DNA of 64,000 nt from Metabacillus flavus (GTDB lineage: Bacteria; Bacillota; Bacilli; Bacillales; Bacillaceae): positions 434,001 through 498,000 of the forward strand of contig NZ_JAGVRK010000001.1 of NCBI RefSeq assembly GCF_018283675.1. Reading direction: 5' to 3'. A model generated the notes under the pieces. It had not been told where the DNA came from and did not search any database. It saw only the letters and a program-made list of their open reading frames with translations. The position numbers and the translations under genes are program-made. Positions 53,350-62,309 of the stretch are shown here, piece by piece. Numbering within the stretch: position 1 is the stretch's first letter; the number at the start of each line of letters is the position of its first letter.

Positions 53350-55809
53350 ATGGGAAGATTTGAGGGGATGAAAGAAAGGCTTCAAAACGGGAACAGGAAA
53401 GGGATGCTGGTGGCCCTGATTGCTGTTCTTCTCGTACCGCTTGTGTATGCAGCGGTCCTGCTTTCTTCAAGGTCGGGTCCATATGATCACTTGGATAACC
53501 TGCCAGTAGCTGTCGTGAACAAGGATAAAGGGGCGGCTTCCGGAGATGAGCAGATTAATGCAGGGAATGACTTAGTGGCCGATTTAAAGAAAAGCAGCAG
53601 CCTTGGCTGGGATTTTGTCAGCTCTGAAGAAGCAGCTGCAGGACTAAAAGATCAGTCCTACTACATGGTCATTGAAATACCAGAAAATTTTTCGGAAAAA
53701 GTGACAACCGTATTGGGAGAAAATCCGGAGGTGCCTGAGCTGCGCTACATTCAAAATGAGGGGCTAAGCTTTACTGCCGCTCAAATTACAAAGGGCGCTG
53801 CGGAAAAAATCAGAGAACAGCTGGGCGATAAAATTACGGAAAACTATACGTCAAAACTTTTCGCACAGCTTGGAGAGGTTTCAGAAGGTTTTACAGCCGG
53901 TTCAGATGGGTCCAATCAAATTTATACAGGATCCGAAGAGCTTCAAAAAGGGACAGGCCAGATCCTGGATTCTCTGACAGGCAAGTCTGCGGATATTGCG
54001 GCATTGGCGGATGGATCCAAAAAGCTTGAAGCAGGATCAAAGGAGATGCTCGACTCCCTCAGTGCAAAACAGGGAAGTATATCTGAGCTTGCAGCGGGTA
54101 CGAAACAGGTAAACGACGGGACAGGAACGCTGCTCGAATCCTTAACAGGGAAGTCCGGAGACATTGAAAAGCTTGCAGACGGCTCCAAGCAGGTGAAGGA
54201 TGGAACAGGGCTGCTCTATCAATCGTTAAAGCAGGGCTCAGGGAAAATCGATCAGCTTGCAGCCGGATCAGGTGATGCGGCTAAGGGCGCCGGAGACTTG
54301 AATGTCGGCGCAGCCCAAGTGCTTGAAGGACTGAAGCAATCGGAAGCGGGAAGCGGTCAGCTGAAGGATGGACTTGCGGTCCTTGCGCCTGGGAGCAGCG
54401 CGGCGGCAAAAGGCATGAGTGATTTGGATGCTGGGGCAGCTCAGGTATCTGCCGGTGCAAAGGGTCTTGCACAAGGTTTGGAAGCGTACCTTGCTAAAAA
54501 TCCTCAGCTGAAAACGGACCGTGAATTTCTCACACTGCTTGAAACAAGCAAAATTGTAGCAGGCGGTACAGAAAGCATTACGAAAAATACGAAACTCTTG
54601 AAAGAAGGAACCGCACAAGTAGCAGGCGGCGTCAAACAAGCGTCAGACGGTGCGAATGCCCTGGCCGCCGGCATGACAAAGCTAAAAGAAGGACAAGCCC
54701 GGGTGAGCGGAGGGGCAGCAAAGCTTGCGGCCGGATCAAAAGCGATTGCAAATGGAAACCAGGCCCTTTCTTCTTCCTGGAAGGAGCTTACCTCATCAGT
54801 TGCAAAATTGAATGCCGGAGCTGCGCAAGTAAGCAACGGAAATCAATCAGTGAATTCCGGATGGAAAGAGATGAAGTCTGGAGTCTCAGAGCTGTATGGC
54901 GGTACACAAAAAATCTACAGCGGAAACACGGAAGTAGATGCCGGGTGGAGGACCCTTACCGCAGGAGCGGGAGATCTTCATACGGGACTGGTTAAAGTCA
55001 GCGGCGGAAATGAAACTGTCAAGAATGGCTGGAGCCAGCTGACAGACGGAGTCACAAAAGTTGACGCCGGCGTTCTGAAGCTGAAGGAAGGAAGCGGCCA
55101 GCTTGCAGACGGTCTTGCTAGCGGAGCCGAGAAAACCGGAAGCATTAAAGCGGGGGACGACAACATTTCTATGTTCTCCTCACCTGTAAAACTCGCATCA
55201 GAAACAGTAAATGAATATGAATTTTATCGTGACTCAACCGCACCTTATATTTTGTCATTAGCATTATTCGCTGGCATTTTGCTTCTTACTTTTGTAACTG
55301 ATTTCAAAAAGCCTGCAGAAGCCTCCGGCATTGGCTGGTATGCGGGCAAGCTTGGCCAAATGGCGATTTTTGCCGTCATTCAGGCACTTGTCCTTTCGAT
55401 CTTTACTCTAGTTATTCTGCAGCTTCAAGTTGAAAACGCTTTCTATTTTATCCTATTCGCTGTTTTCGTCAGTCTCGTCTTCATGATTATCATCTTTGCC
55501 CTGACCGCTGTTGCAGGAACCATTGGCCGATTCCTCGCCTTTATTCTGGCTGTTGCACAGATAACCACAACCGGAGCAAGCCTGCCGGTCATCCTGCTGC
55601 CTGAGGGAGTTCAAGCAATCAGCGGCTGGCTTCCGTTTACCTATACGATTGCCGGGTTTAAAGCGGTCATCTCACTGGGGGATTCAAATTTGCTTTGGGG
55701 AAGTGTATGGGTATTGATTGGTTTTGCCCTTGTATTTGGAATTTTATCTGCTGTAACGATCTTTCTTCCTGGTCGTGCAGCGGATGAAAATTCGGAGCTC
55801 AAGGCATAA
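53350..55809 (+). CDS. yhgE: YhgE/Pip-domain membrane protein
   Basis: About 819 residues from ATG 53350 (6 nt after GGGGG). Membrane helix about 18-40; extracellular part of about 570 residues with many copies of an 11-residue-step pattern (such as LAAGSKxLxxG, GAAQVSAGAKGLA, DGTGxLxxSL), likely a long helical rod; then five membrane helices (about 635-810) ending RAADENSELKA. This is the architecture of YhgE/Pip and of EsaA/YueB proteins of type VII secretion. It may serve as a surface rod or phage receptor. Monocistronic. Confidence 0.88.
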   Translation: MGRFEGMKERLQNGNRKGMLVALIAVLLVPLVYAAVLLSSRSGPYDHLDNLPVAVVNKDKGAASGDEQINAGNDLVADLKKSSSLGWDFVSSEEAAAGLKDQSYYMVIEIPENFSEKVTTVLGENPEVPELRYIQNEGLSFTAAQITKGAAEKIREQLGDKITENYTSKLFAQLGEVSEGFTAGSDGSNQIYTGSEELQKGTGQILDSLTGKSADIAALADGSKKLEAGSKEMLDSLSAKQGSISELAAGTKQVNDGTGTLLESLTGKSGDIEKLADGSKQVKDGTGLLYQSLKQGSGKIDQLAAGSGDAAKGAGDLNVGAAQVLEGLKQSEAGSGQLKDGLAVLAPGSSAAAKGMSDLDAGAAQVSAGAKGLAQGLEAYLAKNPQLKTDREFLTLLETSKIVAGGTESITKNTKLLKEGTAQVAGGVKQASDGANALAAGMTKLKEGQARVSGGAAKLAAGSKAIANGNQALSSSWKELTSSVAKLNAGAAQVSNGNQSVNSGWKEMKSGVSELYGGTQKIYSGNTEVDAGWRTLTAGAGDLHTGLVKVSGGNETVKNGWSQLTDGVTKVDAGVLKLKEGSGQLADGLASGAEKTGSIKAGDDNISMFSSPVKLASETVNEYEFYRDSTAPYILSLALFAGILLLTFVTDFKKPAEASGIGWYAGKLGQMAIFAVIQALVLSIFTLVILQLQVENAFYFILFAVFVSLVFMIIIFALTAVAGTIGRFLAFILAVAQITTTGASLPVILLPEGVQAISGWLPFTYTIAGFKAVISLGDSNLLWGSVWVLIGFALVFGILSAVTIFLPGRAADENSELKA

Positions 55810-55816
55810 GAGAAAG

Positions 55817-55852
55817 AGAGAGAACCAGTTTTCGGACTGGTTCTCTTATTCT
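55817..55852 (+). terminator. Terminator after yhgE
   Basis: AGAGAACCAGT / ACTGGTTCTCTT. Confidence 0.78.
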
Positions 55853-55854
55853 TT

Positions 55855-55988
55855 AGCTCTGTTAAACTTGGCTGTTGATTGCAGCTAGCAGGCGTTCGCT
55901 TATCCTTGGACTGGCGGTGAGCCTGCGGGGTCTCACCTGTCCGGCTGCTCCCGCTTGCGTCTCATCAACATAATGCTTTAACATAGCC
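55855..55988 (-). repeat. Dispersed Bacillus-type repeat, copy E (reversed)
   Basis: GCTCTGTTAAACTTGGCTGT... to ...TGCTTTAACATAGCC, the reverse of copy C, with a partly rearranged middle. Confidence 0.75.
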
Positions 55989-56175
55989 TATTCTTTAAAC
56001 CGGAATGCCGTCTCCACTTGTGTGTGACGGTTTGAGCCAGGCTGGAAATGCCGTTGATAAACTCCTCAGTTTTTTGAAGACCTTCAAAATTCACTTTCAG
56101 CATAAAGCAGGCATTTCCAGCAATCCTGTGGCAAAACCCATTTACTCCCGAGTGAATTGAAAGTTTTTTCAAAAA
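55988..56175 (-). pseudogene. C-terminal fragment of an Lrp/AsnC regulator
   Basis: The frame reads FLKKLSIHSGVNGFCHRIAG, then NACFMLKVNFEGLQKTEEFI and NGISSLAQTVTH, the RAM-domain end of an AsnC-type regulator (compare ECHRLAGQYSYLVKV in the intact protein at 22216). The DNA-binding half is absent. A relic between a dispersed repeat and the riboswitch. Confidence 0.7.
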
Positions 56176-56247
56176 AATGTTGCAGGCTGTAAAAAATGGT
56201 GATAACATTCAGCTCAGGAAATAAAATTTCATACTATTCAGATTGCA

Positions 56248-56450
56248 CTCTTATCCAGAGCAGGCGGAGGGATTTGGCCCTATGATGCCCAGCAACCGAC
56301 CGTAATTCCGTCGCGAGACGGGGCGCGAAAGCAAGACGCGCCAGGGTTTTGACCCTGAAGGCACGGTGCTAATTCCAACAGAAAGGTTTTTACTTTCTGA
56401 GAGATAAGAGGCTTTAGAAGACGACTTTAATTCTTCAAGCCTCTTTCTTT
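56248..56450 (+). promoter_or_regulatory. SAM-I (S-box) riboswitch with terminator
   Basis: P1 CTCTTATC (56248-56255) / GATAAGAG (56403-56410), then CCAGAGCAGGCGGAGGGA, GATGCCCAGCAACCGACC and AAGGCACGGTGCTAATTCCA, the conserved S-box core. A terminator (GAGGCTT...AAGCCTC, then TTTCTTT) overlaps the P1 3' strand, so high SAM stops transcription. A further hairpin GGGCTTTTC/GAAAAGCCC lies at 56460-56494. It controls the ABC transporter genes that follow. Confidence 0.95.
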
Positions 56451-56535
56451 ATGAGAAAGGGGCTTTTCCTATTTTTCCGGTAAGAAAAGCCCTCGAAAGA
56501 ACGTCCGGAATATTTCTATTAGGGGGAGTAAGATC

Positions 56536-57609
56536 ATGACAAAAAAATATGCAAAGATCCTTCTGGCAGCGCTTCTCATTCTCGCCATGCTTGCAGGATG
56601 CCAGCCGAAAGTGGGCGAGCAGGCAGGAACAAAAGCAAAGGCAAGCAAAGACAATCCGCTTGCAGGAAAGAAAATCGCCCTTATTATGCAGCAGAACCTT
56701 GGAACGTTCTCAGCTCAATACATAGAAGGCGTTAAAGAGCAGACCGAAAAGTTTGGCGGCCAAACCGTTGTGTTCACATCTGACGGCGATCTGGCAAAAA
56801 TGGCGTCCAATGTGGATGCCGCGGTTAATCAAGGGTTTGACGCGATTCTGATTGATCACGGAACGAAGGAAGCGCTGACTGCCGGTGTCGAAAAAGCGAT
56901 CAGCAAAAACATTCCGGTTGTTGCGTTTGATGCAGGGGTGGAATCAAAGGGTGTAACGTCGATTGAACAGGGTGACCAGCAAATGGCACAGATGACGCTT
57001 GATCAGCTGGCTAAAGATTCAGGCGGAAAAGCGAACATCGTGAAAATCTGGGTGGCCGGATTTGCTCCGATGGAACGCCGCCAGATCGCGTATCAGCAAT
57101 TTTTGAAAGAAAACACAGGCATTAAGGAAGTGGCCGCATTTGGTGCCGCAACCCAAAACACGGCTCTCGATACACAGGCCCAGATGGAAGCGATCCTGAA
57201 GCAGTATCCGAATAAAGGCGAGATTACAGCTGTTTGGGCAGCCTGGGATGAATTTGCAAAAGGGGCGGTTCGTGCTCTTGAGCAGGCGGGAAGAACGGAT
57301 ATTAAAGTGTATGGAATTGACATGAGTGATGAGGATCTTCAGATGATCCAAAAGGAAAACAGCCCATGGGTCGCTTCTGCCGCTGTCGATCCGAAAGACA
57401 TCGGACGCATTCAGGTCCGTTACGCTTATCAGAAAATCAATGGGGACAGCGTGGAGGAAAAAGTGAAATTGAAGCCGGTATTTGTGACGAAGGAAGCCCT
57501 TCCGAAGGAGCAGGTGACAACGAATGACCTGGATCAGCACGTGGAAGGCTGGGGAAAAAGCGAGCAGGGGTATACGGATAAGCTGAAAAAGCTGGAAGAA
57601 GGAAAATAA
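56536..57609 (+). CDS. Ribose-type substrate-binding lipoprotein
   Basis: 357 residues, lipobox LAGC (Cys22), periplasmic-binding-protein type 1 fold with GKKIALIMQQNLGTFSAQYI and GFDAILIDHGTKEALTAGVE. GGGGGAG before ATG 56536. First gene after the SAM riboswitch, so the ligand should be linked to methionine or SAM turnover. Methylthioribose is a reasonable candidate, but this is inference. Confidence 0.85.
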   Translation: MTKKYAKILLAALLILAMLAGCQPKVGEQAGTKAKASKDNPLAGKKIALIMQQNLGTFSAQYIEGVKEQTEKFGGQTVVFTSDGDLAKMASNVDAAVNQGFDAILIDHGTKEALTAGVEKAISKNIPVVAFDAGVESKGVTSIEQGDQQMAQMTLDQLAKDSGGKANIVKIWVAGFAPMERRQIAYQQFLKENTGIKEVAAFGAATQNTALDTQAQMEAILKQYPNKGEITAVWAAWDEFAKGAVRALEQAGRTDIKVYGIDMSDEDLQMIQKENSPWVASAAVDPKDIGRIQVRYAYQKINGDSVEEKVKLKPVFVTKEALPKEQVTTNDLDQHVEGWGKSEQGYTDKLKKLEEGK

Positions 57610-57628
57610 CAGAGAAGGAGGGAGAAGG

Positions 57629-59161
57629 ATGAGCCTTCTGCAAATGAAAAACATCTCCAAATCATTCGGCCGTGTTAAGGCGCTGAAGGATGCGCATTTT
57701 GAACTGAAAAGCGGGGAAGTTCGTGCGCTGCTTGGAGCGAATGGAGCGGGGAAAAGCACGCTGATGAAAATCCTGTCAGGTGCCTATACGCAGGATGGCG
57801 GCGAAATTTTTGTAAACGGGCAGCCCGTTCAGATCCGCTCGCCAAAAGAAGCGAAGGAACTCGGAATCGACTGTGTGTACCAGGAAGTGGATACAGCGCT
57901 CGTTCCTCAGCTGTCGGTCGCTGACAACATCATGCTCGACTCCTTCTCCTCCTCCAAAAAATGGACGGTTTCCCGAAAGAAGCTGAATCGAGAGGCGAAG
58001 GAGGCTCTGAAGCTGCTGCAGGAGGACCGCATTTCGGTTATGAAAATGGCTTCTGAATTAACGCTTGCCCAGAAGCAAATGGTTCTCATCGCGCGGGCCC
58101 TTGTCCGCAAGGCGAAAATCATTATTTTTGATGAACCGACGGCACCGCTGTCAATTGAAGAAACGAAGCATTTTTTCTCGATTATCCAGAGGCTTGTGAA
58201 GCAGGGAGTCGGCTGTATCTTTATCTCCCACCGTCTTCCGGAAGTATTCGAGCTTTGCAATCGGATTACGGTAATGAGAGACGGAAGCACTATTCAAACA
58301 TTTGAAACAGCAGAGGTCACGCAGGAGCAGATTATCGAGACCATGCTGGGCCGTGCCCTCACCCAGGAAATGCAGGAGGAGGGAACGGAGATCGGCCGAA
58401 CCCTTCTCCAAGTAGATGGGCTGGAGGATGAAGAGCGCCTGAAGGGCATTTCGTTCTCTGTTTCAGCGGGGGAAGTCGTCGCAGTTGCCGGATTAGTCGG
58501 AGCGGGAAAAACAGAGCTTGCCAAAACGCTTTTCGGGCTGAACAACTGGAAGAAAGGCAAGGTTCTCTTAGACGGGAAGCCTTATCGGATTAAGGAGCCT
58601 TCTGAAGCCATTAAAGCAGGATTCGCGCTAATCCCGGAGGAGCGGAGAAAGGAGGGGCTCTTCATTCATGAGTCCATCCAGGAAAACATGTCGTTTCCTC
58701 ATTTGAAATCCTTCTCTTCGTTTTTAAAAATGAACCGGAAAAAAGAGAAACAGCATGCTGAACAGGTCATCACGGAGCTTGGAATCAAAGCGGACTCTCC
58801 TTTGACGCCTGCTGAAAACTTAAGCGGAGGAAATCAGCAAAAGGTTGCAATCGGCAAATGGATGTATGGAGACGCAAGGGTTTATTTGTTTGATGAACCG
58901 ACCAAGGGGGTCGACATCGGAGCGAAAAAAGATCTATTCCAGCTCATCCGCCGATTAACCGAAGCACGAAAAGCGGTTCTCTATTTTTCGTGCGAAATGA
59001 ACGAAATTCTAGGCATCGCTGATCGGATTCTCATTATGTATGACGGCAGGATCGTCAAAGAGCTGACAAAAGAAGAAGCCACACAGGACAAGATTCTGCT
59101 TTACGCAAGCGGTGGAAAGGAAGACATCCATGAAGGAAAAGCTCATCGGGTTTTTGTATAA
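57629..59161 (+). CDS. Ribose-type ABC transporter ATPase (two ATPase domains)
   Basis: 510 residues. First Walker A GANGAGKSTL (36-45), second GLVGAGKTEL (about 287); signature sequences TLAQKQM and LSGGNQQKV; both Walker B present (IIFDEPTAPLS, VYLFDEPTKGVD). Typical RbsA/MglA layout. AGGGAGAAGG before ATG 57629. Overlaps the permease gene by 32 bp. Confidence 0.93.
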   Translation: MSLLQMKNISKSFGRVKALKDAHFELKSGEVRALLGANGAGKSTLMKILSGAYTQDGGEIFVNGQPVQIRSPKEAKELGIDCVYQEVDTALVPQLSVADNIMLDSFSSSKKWTVSRKKLNREAKEALKLLQEDRISVMKMASELTLAQKQMVLIARALVRKAKIIIFDEPTAPLSIEETKHFFSIIQRLVKQGVGCIFISHRLPEVFELCNRITVMRDGSTIQTFETAEVTQEQIIETMLGRALTQEMQEEGTEIGRTLLQVDGLEDEERLKGISFSVSAGEVVAVAGLVGAGKTELAKTLFGLNNWKKGKVLLDGKPYRIKEPSEAIKAGFALIPEERRKEGLFIHESIQENMSFPHLKSFSSFLKMNRKKEKQHAEQVITELGIKADSPLTPAENLSGGNQQKVAIGKWMYGDARVYLFDEPTKGVDIGAKKDLFQLIRRLTEARKAVLYFSCEMNEILGIADRILIMYDGRIVKELTKEEATQDKILLYASGGKEDIHEGKAHRVFV

Positions 59162-60113
59162 ATACGGCGCCGTCGTTCTGATGGCGGTTATCTTAATTTA
59201 TTTTAGCTTTGTAAACCACGCCTTTTTCTCGTATGGCAATCTATCAGATATTCTGCGTTCGATTTCGATCGTTACGCTGCTTGCCCTTGGCGTAACGTTC
59301 ACACTCATCGTAGACGGGTTTGATTTGTCGGTTGGAGCAACGATGTCGCTTGCCACCGTCATTTCCTCCTCTCTCATGGTATGGTATGAGCTGCCGCTAT
59401 GGCTCGTCTTGCTCCTGCCAATCGGAGTCGGAATTTTGGTTGGAATCTTTAATTCTATCTTAATCGTTAAAATCGGCATACCGGATCTGCTGGCGACACT
59501 AGGTGCCATGTACATCGTTACCGGGATTCACCGGACGTACACGGAAGGATACTCGATTTACAGCCATATGCCGCTGACAGCCGGAGGCACGGCACCCGGA
59601 GAGTTTTACAAATCGTTCCTGTGGATCGGACAGGGACAGATTGCCGGTGTGCCTGTCCCGGTTCTCATCATGCTTCTCTTTACCGCCATCGTTTATTGGA
59701 TCCTCAACCATACCCGCTGGGGACGCATCCTGTACATGACCGGCGGGAACGCAGAAGCAGCAAGGCTGTCAGGGATCAGCGTGAATAAAGTGAAATTCGC
59801 AGCCTATACAGTATCTGGCGTCTTCGCATCGATGGCAGGTATTCTATTTGCTGCCCGTGTCGGCTCAGGCCAAATCGACGCCGGTGCCTCCATGCTCATG
59901 GAAGCGGTCGCCGCTGTATTCGTCGGCTTCTCCGTCCTCGGAGCCGGAAAGCCCAATGCTCTCGGGACTTTCTTTGGGGCGGCACTGATCGGAGTGCTGC
60001 TCAACGGTCTCACGATGATGAATCTTCCTTATTATGCGTTTGAAATTGTAAAAGGAACGGTTTTAGTACTGGCATTGGCGGTTACGTATTTTCATGTTAA
60101 GAAGAGAGTTTAA
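59130..60113 (+). CDS. Ribose-type ABC transporter permease
   Basis: About 327 residues from ATG 59130 (GGAAAGGAAG upstream), eight to ten helices. LALGVTFTLIVDGFDLSVGA and GRILYMTGGNAEAARLSGI are the RbsC-family landmarks. Third member of the riboswitch-controlled importer. Confidence 0.92.
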   Translation: MKEKLIGFLYKYGAVVLMAVILIYFSFVNHAFFSYGNLSDILRSISIVTLLALGVTFTLIVDGFDLSVGATMSLATVISSSLMVWYELPLWLVLLLPIGVGILVGIFNSILIVKIGIPDLLATLGAMYIVTGIHRTYTEGYSIYSHMPLTAGGTAPGEFYKSFLWIGQGQIAGVPVPVLIMLLFTAIVYWILNHTRWGRILYMTGGNAEAARLSGISVNKVKFAAYTVSGVFASMAGILFAARVGSGQIDAGASMLMEAVAAVFVGFSVLGAGKPNALGTFFGAALIGVLLNGLTMMNLPYYAFEIVKGTVLVLALAVTYFHVKKRV

Positions 60114-60120
60114 TAGTAGA

Positions 60121-60152
60121 AAAACGGGTGGCCTTGGGCTGGCCGTTTTTTT
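60121..60152 (+). terminator. Terminator of the SAM-regulated transporter
   Basis: AAAACGG / CCGTTTTTTT with inner GGCC pairing. Confidence 0.65.
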
Positions 60153-60265
60153 CATCCTCAAAAACTGGCAGCTCACCCCCAAATCCTGTCATCTTATGCT
60201 ATTTTAAAAGAAATAACATCTCCCGCTATACATAATGAAGACAAGAAAAGAACTGAGGTGCTGCG

Positions 60266-60724
60266 ATGAAGGTGATGATTGAAATAGATGGGGCGATGGA
60301 GGAGACCGTTATAACCATTCAGGCGAAGGAGTGGACGACTGAGCTTGAAGAGCTGGTGAAACGCGTCAAGGCCTCCCAGCCGGGCAGGCTCATCGGGGTG
60401 AAGGATGAGCAGTCCATATTACTGGATCCGGCGAAGGTAGATTTTGTGTATTCGGAAAACAGAAAAATTATTGCAGCCGCCGACCAGCAGCGGATTGAGT
60501 TAAAGATGAAGCTGTATGAAGTAGAAGCAATGCTTGCTCCGAGGTTTTTTACCCGGTTTTCAAAATCGGTGATTGGAAACTTGCATCAAGTTGAGAAATT
60601 TGAGCTTTCGTTCAACGGAAATCTATGTGTTTATTTTTACAGCGGCAATAAGGAGTATGTTTCAAGGAGCTTTGCAGGCGCGGTAAAGGACAAATTAATG
60701 GGAGGTTTTAAGAATGGCAGTTGA
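60266..60724 (+). CDS. LytTR-domain DNA-binding regulator
   Basis: 152 residues. An N-terminal segment of about 50 residues without a receiver, then the LytTR domain (VDFVYSENRKIIAAA, FFTRFSKSVIGNLHQVEKFE, YVSRSFAGAVKDKL). AACTGAGGTG before ATG 60266. Overlaps DUF3021 by 11 bp; the membrane partner is expected to hold or modulate it. Confidence 0.9.
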   Translation: MKVMIEIDGAMEETVITIQAKEWTTELEELVKRVKASQPGRLIGVKDEQSILLDPAKVDFVYSENRKIIAAADQQRIELKMKLYEVEAMLAPRFFTRFSKSVIGNLHQVEKFELSFNGNLCVYFYSGNKEYVSRSFAGAVKDKLMGGFKNGS

Positions 60725-61118
60725 AATCCTTCAGAGAAGTTTAATCGGGCTTGGCATTTCTGCATTAATAACGTTTGGGGCATTGTCGGCATTGATCGGA
60801 ATGGATATCAGCGTAGCGGTTTCTGAAATATGGAAGCATATGCTGGGAAGTATGATAATCGGTATATACTTCGGGGTTTCCTCTCTCATTTTTGATTATG
60901 AAAAATGGAGTCCTCTCAAACAGTTAGTCTGTCACTTCCTTCTTTCCATCACAGCTTATTTTACGGTCGCCATTTTTACGGGATGGGTTCCAATGACGGC
61001 AGCTGCTGCTTCCCTTGCGGCCGCATGCTTTGCCGTGATTTACTTTATCATTTGGTTTGCCATGCGAAGCTATTTGAAAAGAATGGAATCGGCGATGAAT
61101 TCTTCACTGAGAAAGTAG
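60714..61118 (+). CDS. DUF3021 membrane protein
   Basis: 134 residues, four helices, begins MAVEILQRSLIGLGISALIT. This is the usual partner of stand-alone LytTR regulators. Mechanism not established for this pair. Confidence 0.87.
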   Translation: MAVEILQRSLIGLGISALITFGALSALIGMDISVAVSEIWKHMLGSMIIGIYFGVSSLIFDYEKWSPLKQLVCHFLLSITAYFTVAIFTGWVPMTAAAASLAAACFAVIYFIIWFAMRSYLKRMESAMNSSLRK

Positions 61119-61126
61119 GAGTTCGA

Positions 61127-61156
61127 CACCGGCATCGATGAGGTGCCGGTTTTTTA
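61127..61156 (+). terminator. Terminator after DUF3021
   Basis: ACCGGCA / TGCCGGT followed by TTTTT. Confidence 0.85.
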
Positions 61157-61223
61157 GCAGTTGATAAACCTTCGAATAATAGGTTATTATACGTTTTATG
61201 TTATATAAAGAAGGTGAAAGTAA

Positions 61224-61682
61224 TTGGATTCATTTGATTCAAAGATTATTGAGGTGTTAATGGACAATTCCAGAATAAAATGGGCGGATCTTGCTGCCCG
61301 AATCGGATTATCAGCTCCTGCCACAGCAGAGAGGGTCAGCCGTCTGCAGGAGCAGGGGGTTATTAAGAAATTCGGAGCTGTAATTGATCCCGATTTAGCA
61401 GGGTGTGAGTTAACAGCATTCGTAGCGGTCTCTTTAGCCCGCCCTGAACATAGAACTCCCTTTCTGGAGTTAATGAATCAGTTGGCAGAGGTTCAGGAAT
61501 GCCATCATATTGCAGGGGAAGATGACTACCTCCTGAAAATCCGCTGCCGGAATACGAAGGATCTGGATCGTGTAATCAGTCAGGAAATTAAGGGACTGGA
61601 AGGAATCATTCGAACAAAAACAACCATTGTAATGGATACGGCAAAAGAAACAACCCGGCTGCCCATCCATAAAGGAAGATAA
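61224..61682 (+). CDS. Lrp/AsnC-family regulator of the LysE exporters
   Basis: 152 residues, TTG start at 61224 with AAGGTGA upstream. Winged HTH (LAARIGLSAPATAERVSRL) and RAM domain (VQECHHIAGEDDYLLKI). The first exporter gene begins at the next base after its stop. Confidence 0.9.
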   Translation: MDSFDSKIIEVLMDNSRIKWADLAARIGLSAPATAERVSRLQEQGVIKKFGAVIDPDLAGCELTAFVAVSLARPEHRTPFLELMNQLAEVQECHHIAGEDDYLLKIRCRNTKDLDRVISQEIKGLEGIIRTKTTIVMDTAKETTRLPIHKGR

Positions 61683-62309
61683 ATGGATATCCTGCTAACT
61701 ATTAAAGGGATGCTGATTGGTCTTTCGATTGCAGCACCAGTGGGGCCAATCGGGGTTTTGTGCATTCAGAGGACACTTGCGCAAGGAAAAGCATCCGGTT
61801 TTGCAACGGGGTTAGGTGCCGCATCAGCCGATGCCGTGTACGGTTTGATTGCAGGCTTAGGTCTGACGGTCATTTCTGATGTGCTCATTGGATACCAGCT
61901 GTGGATTCAATTGCTTGGTGTTATTTTTCTGCTTTACTTGGGGGTGAAAACCATCCTCTCCAGGCCTTCACAAAAGGCTGCGCATGCTTCAGGGCAGAAT
62001 ATTGCGGTGAGCTATTTTTCAAGCTTCCTTCTCACGTTGGCCAATCCAATGACGATTTTATCCTTTGCCGCAATCTTAGGAGCGTCCGGTATTATCGTTT
62101 CGGACGGCGCGGCCGCGTCAGCACTCACTCTTGTATTTGGTATTTTTTCTGGATCTGCTTTGTGGTGGGGAATCCTATCGTTTAGTGCGGAATGGTTCAG
62201 AGAGCAGATGGGGGAAAACTCGTTAACGGTTATTAACCGAATATCAGGCGGAGTTATGATTTTGTTTGGAATCTTCTTTTTGGCAGGTGCAATTTATGCT
62301 CTTTCTTAA
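61683..62309 (+). CDS. LysE-family amino-acid exporter 1
   Basis: 208 residues, six helices. LysE/RhtB signature: GLSIAAPVGPIGVLCIQRTL near the N-terminus and ANPMTILSFAAILG in the middle. Exports amino acids; the exact substrate is unknown. Translationally coupled to the regulator. Confidence 0.9.
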   Translation: MDILLTIKGMLIGLSIAAPVGPIGVLCIQRTLAQGKASGFATGLGAASADAVYGLIAGLGLTVISDVLIGYQLWIQLLGVIFLLYLGVKTILSRPSQKAAHASGQNIAVSYFSSFLLTLANPMTILSFAAILGASGIIVSDGAAASALTLVFGIFSGSALWWGILSFSAEWFREQMGENSLTVINRISGGVMILFGIFFLAGAIYALS

